From: Amoebophrya sp. AT5.2
Lineage: Eukaryota; Sar; Dinophyceae; Syndiniales; Amoebophryaceae
Assembly (NCBI GenBank): GCA_005223375.1
Contig: RXOD01005643.1
Span: forward strand, 1 to 13,073
DNA length: 13,073 nt
Reading direction: 5' to 3'
Shown: positions 7,088-13,073 of the stretch, piece after piece
Numbering within the stretch: position 1 is the stretch's first letter
How the letters are laid out: each line of letters opens with the position of its first letter
The notes under the pieces: generated by a model
What the model was told of the DNA's origin: nothing
What the model saw: only the letters and a program-made list of their open reading frames with translations
Databases searched by the model: none
Program-made: the position numbers and the translations under genes

Positions 7088-7546
7088 TCATAATCTATCA
7101 ACTACATCTTCAATAGGGGCAGGACCAGGAGGAGGCTGCGCAAGTCTTAATACATCAGCCTCACTCGGACTCGTGGCCGCGCTTCCGTCTTGGGTTGTCG
7201 CGGCGACCGTCTGAAAGACGGCGGCCACAGTCTTCCTCTCGACCGAGCCGTCTTCCTCGATGAGGCTAAGCCGCTTCACGAGGTTTGCTGGTGCCGCGCC
7301 TTGTTGTGTGGTCGGAAGTTCGCTCACCTCCTCCACCACCTTGTTCTTAATGTAACCCTGCTCACCAGCAGGTGCGGCCTGCTTCGGCAGCTCGCGGCGC
7401 AGCATCTGCTGTTTGGTAGTTTCCGAGTTCGAGATAGCGAAGACTGGTGTGGTCGTTGCACCACCGCCAAGGCCGATGTCCAGTAGTCCCGCGCAGAGCG
7501 CGTGCACGAGCACTCGATTCCGTGGCGCTTTGGTGGCCTTCAACAT
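7088..7546 (-). CDS. Small protein with possible signal peptide, unknown
   Basis: The frame has 152 codons, from an ATG at 7546 (GAAAATGTTG) to TGA at 7086-7088. It stays open about 30 codons further upstream without another ATG, so I chose 7546. The N-terminus has a basic stretch (MLKATKAPRNR) followed by VLVHALCAGLLDIGLGGGA, which could be a weak signal peptide or organellar targeting sequence. The rest is soluble and charged (VVEEVSELP, VKRLSLIEEDGSVERKTVAAVFQTV) and ends in a proline-rich APIEDVVDRL. No conserved domain is recognised. Third positions are G/C-rich as in the neighbouring genes, and no opposite frame of equal length exists. Probably a real gene or exon. Confidence 0.5.
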   Translation of the reverse strand: MLKATKAPRNRVLVHALCAGLLDIGLGGGATTTPVFAISNSETTKQQMLRRELPKQAAPAGEQGYIKNKVVEEVSELPTTQQGAAPANLVKRLSLIEEDGSVERKTVAAVFQTVAATTQDGSAATSPSEADVLRLAQPPPGPAPIEDVVDRL

Positions 7547-7670
7547 TTTCGGCGTGAATACAGCTTCGCACCAGGGGATGATGAGTCTCAAACTCAATGT
7601 CAATCGATGTCGTTGTAAGTGTACAAATTACAAGCGCATTTTTTTAGCGTTCTCTGTGGGCTCAAGAAGA

Positions 7671-8084
7671 TTAAGAGCATCGTTTCAGATTTAAGCAGAT
7701 GCAGAATTCGTGGGAAAGAAAAACGCAAAGAAATGAATCCCGATCGCCCGGTGGCAAAAACACTGAATCATCTGCACACAAAGAAACACGAGAAGGCGGC
7801 GGAACACATTGATGTTCAACATTTTCAGCGTCCGCGAGTCCGAGTGCGAGAGCGAGCGTGATAACAAGCAATAGGCTGCGCGCTCGGCCTTCGTCGTCCT
7901 CTTTCTCTCTCACGAAACAACTCGACCTCGACGCTACTCTTGCTTTCTTCGATACTCTAGTACTGCTCTCTAGCTGTTTTTTTGTGATTGTTTTTGGTTC
8001 TTCCGCGGCGAAGGTATGCGCAGATGGAGCGGCGCAGAGCGGTGCGTCGGCGGAATGAGGGAGTTTTTGTTGCGGGATCTGCAT
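7671..8084 (-). CDS. Hypothetical protein, doubtful
   Basis: The frame has 137 codons, from an ATG at 8084 to TAA. An internal hydrophobic stretch, SLLLVITLALALGLADAENV, at about residues 70-89 looks like a signal peptide but has no methionine just before it. The first 65 residues would then be leader or a separate exon. At least two short upstream ATG frames precede the chosen start. The C-terminal part carries several cysteines. Third-position bias is weaker than in the confident genes. This may be a real exon in a spliced gene or a chance frame. Confidence 0.25.
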   Translation of the reverse strand: MQIPQQKLPHSADAPLCAAPSAHTFAAEEPKTITKKQLESSTRVSKKARVASRSSCFVREKEDDEGRARSLLLVITLALALGLADAENVEHQCVPPPSRVSLCADDSVFLPPGDRDSFLCVFLSHEFCICLNLKRCS

Positions 8085-8382
8085 CGGAGGTCGGATCAGC
8101 TCGGTCGCCAGGTTCGGGCGGAGGCGGCGCGCTTCATTTGGCTATCATCTTCCTCTTGCTTCGACTTCGAAGTGCTCTACTATCGGCTGTGCTTTCCCAT
8201 CAAATTCAAACCCGTGTGTAAACCGACCCGATGAACTGTCACGCGACATGATAACTCGTTGGTGCGAACAGCGAACATGTAGTTCTGCATTTTACCGAGT
8301 TCCAGTTCTTTATTCCTCAGTTCCCCCAAAAGACTGTACACAAGAGATGAAGACAGAGCGATCATGTTCATGTTCGTCGTCT

Positions 8383-8399
8383 GTTCTTCATCACATCAA
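8383..8399. repeat. 17-bp direct repeat, left copy
   Basis: GTTCTTCATCACATCAA occurs here and at 8746-8762 in the same orientation, with no further identity on either side. It is a candidate target-site duplication. Confidence 0.8.
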
Positions 8400-8745
8400 A
8401 CAATTGAAACAGGGTGCACGGTAAGTTTCTATGACAGACGTACATCCCAGCGTCGGCAGCAGCTGAAATTTGATAGATTGAGCAATGTAGGAATTGATTC
8501 TAGTCTAGTAGCCGTAGCGTGGTCAAAGTACTAAAATTAATGTAACTACAAAACTTACGATGGTTATTGGGGGAGCTTATACCCGGCGCTTGCGTTCGTA
8601 TCTCCAGCGGTTTGACCCTGGCCAAGCTCATCAAACAAATCAATGCAGAGGCGCTCGTAGACTATCTTAAAACGAGTCTCAACGTCCTAGAACGAAGCAC
8701 AGTGAGGGGAACGGAGTGGATTTGTCTTGAAGTGTACAGCATGAA
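8400..8745. mobile_element. Candidate short insertion bounded by 17-bp direct repeats
   Basis: These 346 bases are enclosed by exact 17-bp direct repeats, a layout expected of a SINE or other target-primed insertion. There are no terminal inverted repeats and no poly-A tail. GGTTTGACCCT at about 8608-8618 is a partial match to a Pol III B box, but no well-placed A box is seen. I see no sequence similarity to the other direct-repeat-bounded segment at 5610-6052. Confidence 0.4.
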
Positions 8746-8809
8746 GTTCTTCATCACATCAAGAAATTCCCAAGCTGGAAATGGAAAACAAAAGGTTGTA
8801 CAGTTTTGA
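8546..8809 (+). other. Plus-strand open frame of unknown status
   Basis: An uninterrupted frame of 87 codons ends in TGA and has no ATG near its start. The product is balanced and helix-like (LTLAKLIKQINAEALVDYLK) with many G/C third positions. The same strand has a TAA just upstream at 8543, preceded by more protein-like sequence. The right copy of the 17-bp repeat lies inside it, so the frame crosses the boundary of the presumed insertion. It is either a remnant of coding sequence or chance; I do not recognise it. Confidence 0.25.
8746..8762. repeat. 17-bp direct repeat, right copy
   Basis: Exact second copy of GTTCTTCATCACATCAA (first at 8383-8399). Confidence 0.8.
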
Positions 8810-8856
8810 AGAAAAGAGAGGGATAAACACCGACGAGGACGACGATTACGTTGATG

Positions 8857-11340
8857 TCACTGACCGGTGGTCACGTGAACACACCCTGCACCCGCCAACC
8901 GGGCCGATCTCGAACCCTCTCGACATCTTTTGGTATGTGCTACGGCCTCACCGGTCGTCGTGATCCAGCCTGCGTCTTCCGTCACCGAGTAGAAGACCCG
9001 GCGGTCTAACGCTAGCAGCACCCGGTTGCTGTCCAGCGTGAGCATGGACAGCAGCACCACTACCACTGGCACCAGCGTGTAGTTCGCGGCCTGCCACAGC
9101 ATCACCGGACGCCAGTGTTCGTCCGAGGTGTTTGGAACCAGGGTGCGGCACTGCGCGCTGTGCCATAGCCCTTCCGGATAGAAGCGCAGGTCGTAGTCCG
9201 GCTTCTTCATCAGGTTGGACGACGGAAGCCTGTGATAGTGCTCGTTAACCGCATCCAGTGTGGCGTCCCACAGGGAGAAGTACATGGGCAGGTCGAAGTA
9301 CAGCTCGTAGGCGATGAACAAACCGATTGTGCAGAGCGCCATGAAGCGCGTGATCACGAGCATGCGGAGGGTAGTGGTGTTCACCCTATTTTTCCGGTAG
9401 GCGTGTACGCGGGTCTTCAGGTGCTTGAGGTTGCGCTTCAGATTGGTGGCGGGGCTCAGCAGCGTGGAGGTGAGAGAACTACTGGAAGTAGAGCTAGATT
9501 GGTTAAGCTTACTGGCTCCCGCAGTTGTCGTGGTAGCAGGAGTGGCCTGGTTCTCCTTCAGGTTCTGCTGCGCGGAATTGGCATTGGGGCGCCTTTGCAG
9601 CGTAGGGCCGCGTGACGCGGTCGTGTTCTTCAGGTGGCGCGGAGTGTCCGTTTCGTGGTCCGTGACCATTTCGTTATCGTCGTCCGAGCTCAGCGGCGCC
9701 GGCGCAACCGCAGCCCTGTTCCCTTTCTTCGCGTTGTTCAGCGGCAGCGAGCCCGTGGAGGTAGTTGTAATCGGCAGCGTCATGTTTTCCGTCACCACCT
9801 TGCACAAGAAAAACCGCTTCTTGAAGACCTGAAGAAAGATCACGGAAAACACGATCGTCCAGATGCTGTTTTCCACCAGAAAGAACCCGTAGTGGCGCTT
9901 CACCACACCGATGTTGGAGACGGTTTCCGCGATGCCCACCAAAGCGCAGAGCACGTAGTACATGAAGTGCTTCCAAGGGCCCCAGCACACGCAGGGAATG
10001 ACGCAGTTCCACATGAAAGCAGTTTCGCCCACCATCGCAACAAGGCGGCCGGCGAGCGGGGAAACTAGCGCGTGCACCACCCAGTCGTACTGGTCGATGT
10101 CGTCGATGGAGAACCCGAACAGCTGCCCGCCGAACAAAAAGTACAAAAATCCGTCCACCCCCGACGCGCGGAGCCAGTGCGTGGTGCAGATGCGCTCCAC
10201 GGTACAGTGCATGTAGTAGGCACGGTGCCAGTAGCTGAGGCAAACCACGAGCGCGTGCCCCCAGCCGACGCGAACCCCCTCTGTAGCGGGGTCCACGCCG
10301 CGAATCTCCTGCTCAATCTTTGTGATGGACAGCTGCCGTTTGGTGTACGTCCTGCTCTTCCCCGTTTGCTGTACGTCGGACGTCTCGGAAAATTCTGTGC
10401 TGCTCACCGTGTCGTGGGCCGTGACCGGGTGGTCATTGCGGAGGATATTAGCCATTATCGTTCCGTTGTTCGAACTCGTGGGACAATCTGGATCCTTCCG
10501 CTGGAACTGGATGACCGGCGAGCCGCCGCACAGCACGGCCGAATTTCCGGAGCGATTCGTCCCTCGCGGCAAGAAGTCTCCGACGTCCGTGTCTTCCTCC
10601 TCTATTTCGATTTTGTCCTTGTCCTTCCCGTCCCCGCGCAGAAAGTCGTCTGGGTTCCCCTCTGCGTCGACCGGCAGCTTCTGCTCGATCAGGTCGCTAA
10701 ATTGTGGTCCTTGGTCAACACAGTACCGGTAGGCCCCTGGACGACAGCACCCTGCAGCGCATTGCCGAAGTTGCTCGGGGTGCCCGGCCGCGGGCGTGGG
10801 CTCGCTCGTCTTCACCGCTTTTATCTCCTTTTCAACACTAGCCCCCTTCCCAACGGTGGCCATCTCGCCCATGCTTCCTGCTCCCGCACCCCTACCGAAG
10901 CCGAACCAGCGGGAGCGCACCCAGCGCCACATGCATCCCCACACCAGCAGGCCGACCGCGGTGTGCAGAAACAGGTGCCACTGGTCGGAGGAGGCCACCC
11001 CGCTCTTCTCGTGGAAGAAGTACACCAAGGCCTTGCCGTACAGGGCGACAGTTGTGAAGCAGGTAGCCAACTCCAGAAAAGAAACGAAGGGAATGAACAA
11101 CCGCAGCTTGAAGTTGCGTAGGACGGACTTGTTCCCAGCGAGGCTTGCGCTTTCCGGGGGCGACATGCCGCTCCTGTTCGATTGAGTGGTCCCTCTGCTG
11201 GATGGTGGTGCCGGGGAACGCGTCAGAGGGGAGGCCTTCATCGGCTCGGACCATGTTGTGTTTTGGAGCGAATGCTGTAGCTGTTGATGTTGTGTTTTGG
11301 ACCAATGAATTATGTAGGACCCTCTTGTTGTAACTGTCAT
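8857..11340 (-). CDS. Large multi-pass membrane protein, family unknown
   Basis: The frame has 827 codons, from an ATG at 11340 to TGA at 8857-8859. Hydrophobic segments lie at about residues 79-107, 121-141, 361-378 (weak), 397-412, 437-453, 456-475, 486-505, 658-680 and 752-768, giving seven to nine membrane spans. The N-terminus (1-75) is Ser/Pro/Gln-rich and disordered. A long acidic loop (about 160-350) contains KDKIEIEEEDTDV. A second polar loop (about 520-650) is Ser/Thr/Asn-rich and ends in a basic stretch (NLKRNLKHLKTRVHAYRKNR). The core between 355 and 505 is rich in Trp, Cys and His. No transporter, channel or enzyme motif is recognised. The last 35 residues lose the character of the rest, and a donor-like CCG|GTGAGG lies at about 8955, so the true C-terminus may come from splicing. 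No upstream stop was checked beyond the ATG; methionine 34 is an alternative start. Confidence 0.8.
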   Translation of the reverse strand: MTVTTRGSYIIHWSKTQHQQLQHSLQNTTWSEPMKASPLTRSPAPPSSRGTTQSNRSGMSPPESASLAGNKSVLRNFKLRLFIPFVSFLELATCFTTVALYGKALVYFFHEKSGVASSDQWHLFLHTAVGLLVWGCMWRWVRSRWFGFGRGAGAGSMGEMATVGKGASVEKEIKAVKTSEPTPAAGHPEQLRQCAAGCCRPGAYRYCVDQGPQFSDLIEQKLPVDAEGNPDDFLRGDGKDKDKIEIEEEDTDVGDFLPRGTNRSGNSAVLCGGSPVIQFQRKDPDCPTSSNNGTIMANILRNDHPVTAHDTVSSTEFSETSDVQQTGKSRTYTKRQLSITKIEQEIRGVDPATEGVRVGWGHALVVCLSYWHRAYYMHCTVERICTTHWLRASGVDGFLYFLFGGQLFGFSIDDIDQYDWVVHALVSPLAGRLVAMVGETAFMWNCVIPCVCWGPWKHFMYYVLCALVGIAETVSNIGVVKRHYGFFLVENSIWTIVFSVIFLQVFKKRFFLCKVVTENMTLPITTTSTGSLPLNNAKKGNRAAVAPAPLSSDDDNEMVTDHETDTPRHLKNTTASRGPTLQRRPNANSAQQNLKENQATPATTTTAGASKLNQSSSTSSSSLTSTLLSPATNLKRNLKHLKTRVHAYRKNRVNTTTLRMLVITRFMALCTIGLFIAYELYFDLPMYFSLWDATLDAVNEHYHRLPSSNLMKKPDYDLRFYPEGLWHSAQCRTLVPNTSDEHWRPVMLWQAANYTLVPVVVVLLSMLTLDSNRVLLALDRRVFYSVTEDAGWITTTGEAVAHTKRCREGSRSARLAGAGCVHVTTGQ

Positions 11341-11749
11341 GGCTGAGCGCAGGTGTTCAACCCACGAGTGGCTTCCGACACAGTAAAAACCTAAAACTCA
11401 GCAAATCGCTAGAAACGCTTTGCTTCCTGGTCATCCGAAGGTCCTGGTCATCATCATGGCATCAAAAAAGACCATCTAAAACTTCGTATCTATTCCTCGA
11501 GAACTCACTGCACCACGAATTTCAAGTACATGCTAGATAATGCTTACCAACACCCTCACCCCACGGACGAAAACGAATCCATCTCCCCAGCCCCACGGTC
11601 GTGAAAGCAATCAATACAGAAAATTCCGGCCTAGTTATTTGTGAGTCACGGTTTCTGGAAGTATGGAGCACGTCGGCGCCACCTGCTTCTTCATGCGTGC
11701 TGCGATGGGAGCGCGCTTACTCACACTCCGGCAGTTGCATATCATTTTT
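11341..11749. other. Spacer between the large membrane gene and a small basic protein gene
   Basis: I see no independent gene. It contains a short local duplication, TCCTGGTCATC, at about 11427 and 11442. If the small protein upstream is spliced at 11753, further exon sequence could lie here: acceptor-like CATCGCAG ends at 11700 and another CAG at 11683. Confidence 0.4.
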
Positions 11750-11980
11750 TTACCAGATCCACAGCGCCGCGATCTGGCAAGCCAGGCGCGGGTGCTCCGC
11801 CATCTTCTTGGTCCATTTTATGGCCGGGCGGGTGTCAGTGCGACGGAACTTCGCAGAGTGCTGCGCGCGGGTTCGCAGGAGCGCCTGGCGCTTGTCCAAC
11901 CTGACGGCTGGAACTAGTCGGTCGCGCACCGGGCGGCCTAGGCCTAGGGGGAGGTATGAACCGGCCTGCTGCTGCTCCAT
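11750..11980 (-). CDS. Small basic protein, unknown
   Basis: The frame has 76 codons from an ATG at 11980, with an in-frame TGA immediately before it, to TAA at 11750-11752. The product is rich in Arg and Lys with few acidic residues (LDKRQALLRTRAQHSAKFRR, AIKWTKKMAEHPRLACQ) and ends in AALWIW. It resembles the composition of a ribosomal or mitochondrial subunit, but I recognise no family. Third positions are strongly G/C. Two splice signals complicate the ends. An upstream ATG at 12052 is followed after 41 bases by a strong donor (GAG|GTAAGG at 12012/12011) that could join to GTCAG|GTTGG at 11901/11900. TGG-TAA at the 3' end could instead be a donor (CTG|GTAAAA). A mirrored plus-strand frame (11601-12056) shares third positions and starts only with GTG; I prefer the minus strand. 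Confidence 0.5.
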   Translation of the reverse strand: MEQQQAGSYLPLGLGRPVRDRLVPAVRLDKRQALLRTRAQHSAKFRRTDTRPAIKWTKKMAEHPRLACQIAALWIW

Positions 11981-12007
11981 TCACACCAATAAATTCAATG
12001 ATGTCCC

Positions 12008-12014
12008 TTACCTC
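12008..12014 (-). other. Possible 5' splice site
   Basis: The minus strand reads TATGAG|GTAAGGG, close to the eukaryotic donor consensus. It lies 41 bases downstream of an ATG at 12052 and could define a short first exon of the small basic protein gene. Confidence 0.35.
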
Positions 12015-12052
12015 ATACAAGAAAGGACGCAACGCAGCTCAGTACCGCTCAT

Positions 12053-12637
12053 GTGATCGCAGTCCTACTTTCGCCGCACCTCCGGCGGTCGCCGAGTTGT
12101 AGAAGGGTTTTTTTTTCTATTTTTTTTGGTATGTTTCACTACAGTTGTACCAGCATGCATAAGTTTCCTCGCCGTATAAATAGTATGTGTGTCGTGTATA
12201 GCTGATCCAAAAGATGAATGACTTAGAAATACAGGGTCGTGGTGTCCGGTGTGTTGTGTGTGCGTGGAGACCTTCGCTTCCAATGATGATCTTCAGAAGA
12301 AATATAGTGTTGCTTAATCAATGTGAGTGGGAGTAGTGAGCTTGCATGTGATGTTGATGACTATGAACAAACCATACGTACAAGGTTAGGAGAGTACTTC
12401 CTTGGTAACATGTACATGTGAATGAAGATCTAACAAACTATGGTACATCTAGTTCTAACAAAAGACTGCGAGCGGCCCCCGAGGGAGCACGGCACTACCC
12501 AAGTCGCACCACCACATGGCAGATTGGTTGGTAGAAACCTCGCCGCGAAAGCTACCGATCAACGACATCGAGGCTGGATCATCGTATCATGCAGAAAGAT
12601 ATCGCATTCTAGTTCTACTTTCCGAATCCGCATCAAT
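12053..12637. other. Gene-poor A/T-richer spacer
   Basis: I see no gene in these 585 bases. There are two T-runs on the plus strand at about 12109-12127 and a TATAAATAG at 12175-12183. The 72-codon minus frame at 12065-12283 begins with TTG and looks spurious. GC content is lower than in the flanking genes. Confidence 0.5.
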
Positions 12638-13072
12638 CTAGTATTCCTCCTCGTGTTCCCCCTGGGTTCCGTAATTCGTGTCTGCGGCCACCGCCTGCCC
12701 CACCATCGCTTTCCCGCCCCACACCTTTTGCTGCGGTGCCGGCTTCCAGCAGTACGCCGTGTAGATGCTGAGCAACGGGGCGAGCGGCCCTTGACAAGTG
12801 GTACACACCAGGCAGTCAGACGTCTTGTCGCAGCCCTGCCACGAGTAGATCGCGAGGGGCGGGCAGCAACATCGGAAGCAGCAGGCCTGCGGGTTGCACT
12901 CGCAGCAGATCACTTTCTCCTGCCCCACGGGTTTGAACTTCTTCTGCCGCGGCCCCGGCTTCCAGCAGCAGAACGCGAAAAGGCAGCCACAGAACCACGC
13001 CAAAAAGTTGTCCATCGGCTTGTCGCAGCCCTGCCACGCGAACACGGCGAGGGGAGCGAAGAACCACTTCAT
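12638..13072 (-). CDS. Cys-rich membrane protein with two Pmp3/UPF0057-like repeats (5' end may be cut)
   Basis: The frame has 144 codons to TAG at 12638-12640. The first codon is an ATG at the last bases of the window, so the protein may extend upstream. Two tandem units share a pattern: PLAVFAWQGCDK...CWKPGPRQK (residues about 7-45) and PLAIYSWQGCDK...CWKPAPQQK (about 72-116). PLAVF followed by GC, then a second hydrophobic helix, is the signature of the Pmp3/UPF0057 family of small two-helix plasma-membrane proteins linked to ion homeostasis. Known members are about 50-60 residues with one unit; two units and this many cysteines (CCECNPQACCFRCCC between them) are unusual. The C-terminal tail is hydrophilic and acidic (GEHEEEY). 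Family assignment rests on the motif only. Confidence 0.6.
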   Translation of the reverse strand: MKWFFAPLAVFAWQGCDKPMDNFLAWFCGCLFAFCCWKPGPRQKKFKPVGQEKVICCECNPQACCFRCCCPPLAIYSWQGCDKTSDCLVCTTCQGPLAPLLSIYTAYCWKPAPQQKVWGGKAMVGQAVAADTNYGTQGEHEEEY

Positions 13073-13073
13073 G

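Larger units (their letters stand above)
8085..8856. other. Spacer with a direct-repeat pair
   Basis: I call no minus-strand gene here. The stretch contains the two copies of a 17-bp direct repeat and a plus-strand frame (8546-8809). The region around 8450-8550 is relatively A/T-rich. Confidence 0.4.

Noticed and set aside
7655..7672. GGGCTCAAG on the plus strand, resembling the 3' end of the dinoflagellate spliced leader
   Set aside because: Only the last eight bases match, on the strand opposite to the genes and without the upstream leader sequence.
8910..8930. GGTTCGAGATC on the minus strand, similar to a tRNA B box
   Set aside because: The flanking bases do not form a T-stem and no acceptor or anticodon arms fit.
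11937..11948. Palindrome CCTAGGCCTAGG
   Set aside because: It lies inside the small basic protein frame (Leu-Gly repeats) and needs no other explanation.
11601..12056. 151-codon plus-strand frame
   Set aside because: It starts only with GTG and shares third codon positions with the minus-strand small basic protein, which has a better start and composition.
12175..12183. TATAAATAG, a textbook TATA box
   Set aside because: It points to the plus strand, where no gene follows; the genes are on the minus strand.

Overview
This is eukaryotic nuclear DNA, most likely from a protist. A TFIID-type TAF5 protein and an adenylate-kinase-like protein rule out a prokaryote. Every gene that can be supported reads on the minus strand, and coding regions are strongly G/C-rich at third codon positions. 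One-way gene order with long spacers would fit an alveolate (dinoflagellate or a relative), but that is inference: I found no spliced-leader relic and no clade-specific marker.

Layout from left to right. Positions 1-316 hold a 14-bp tandem array with a CTTAAG core, bracketed by a 10-bp inverted repeat. Next to it is the 5' part of an adenylate/nucleoside-monophosphate-kinase-like gene (341-1039), which stops where the second half of the enzyme should begin; a GT donor-like site lies there. After a 540-bp spacer comes a single-exon gene for a divergent TAF5 (1579-4416). A gene-poor stretch follows, then what looks like the 3' exon of a single-pass membrane protein (5203-5481).

Positions 5482-8856 are accessory in character. 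They contain a roughly 440-bp segment bounded by a 15-bp direct repeat and ending in a GC-rich hairpin, three small minus-strand open frames of modest confidence, and a second segment of about 350 bp bounded by a 17-bp direct repeat. The direct repeats look like target-site duplications of non-autonomous retroelements. From 8857 to 11340 lies a large multi-pass membrane protein that I do not recognise. It is followed by a small basic protein (11750-11980), a gene-poor spacer, and at the right edge a Cys-rich protein with two Pmp3/UPF0057-like repeats, cut by the window end.

The genes do not form a recognisable pathway: they are transcription initiation, nucleotide metabolism and membrane proteins side by side, as in ordinary eukaryotic gene order. 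The unusual content is in the repeats and presumed insertions, in the truncated kinase, and in membrane proteins without clear family. In many spacers both strands have open, protein-like frames that share third codon positions, so small-gene calls here are uncertain.
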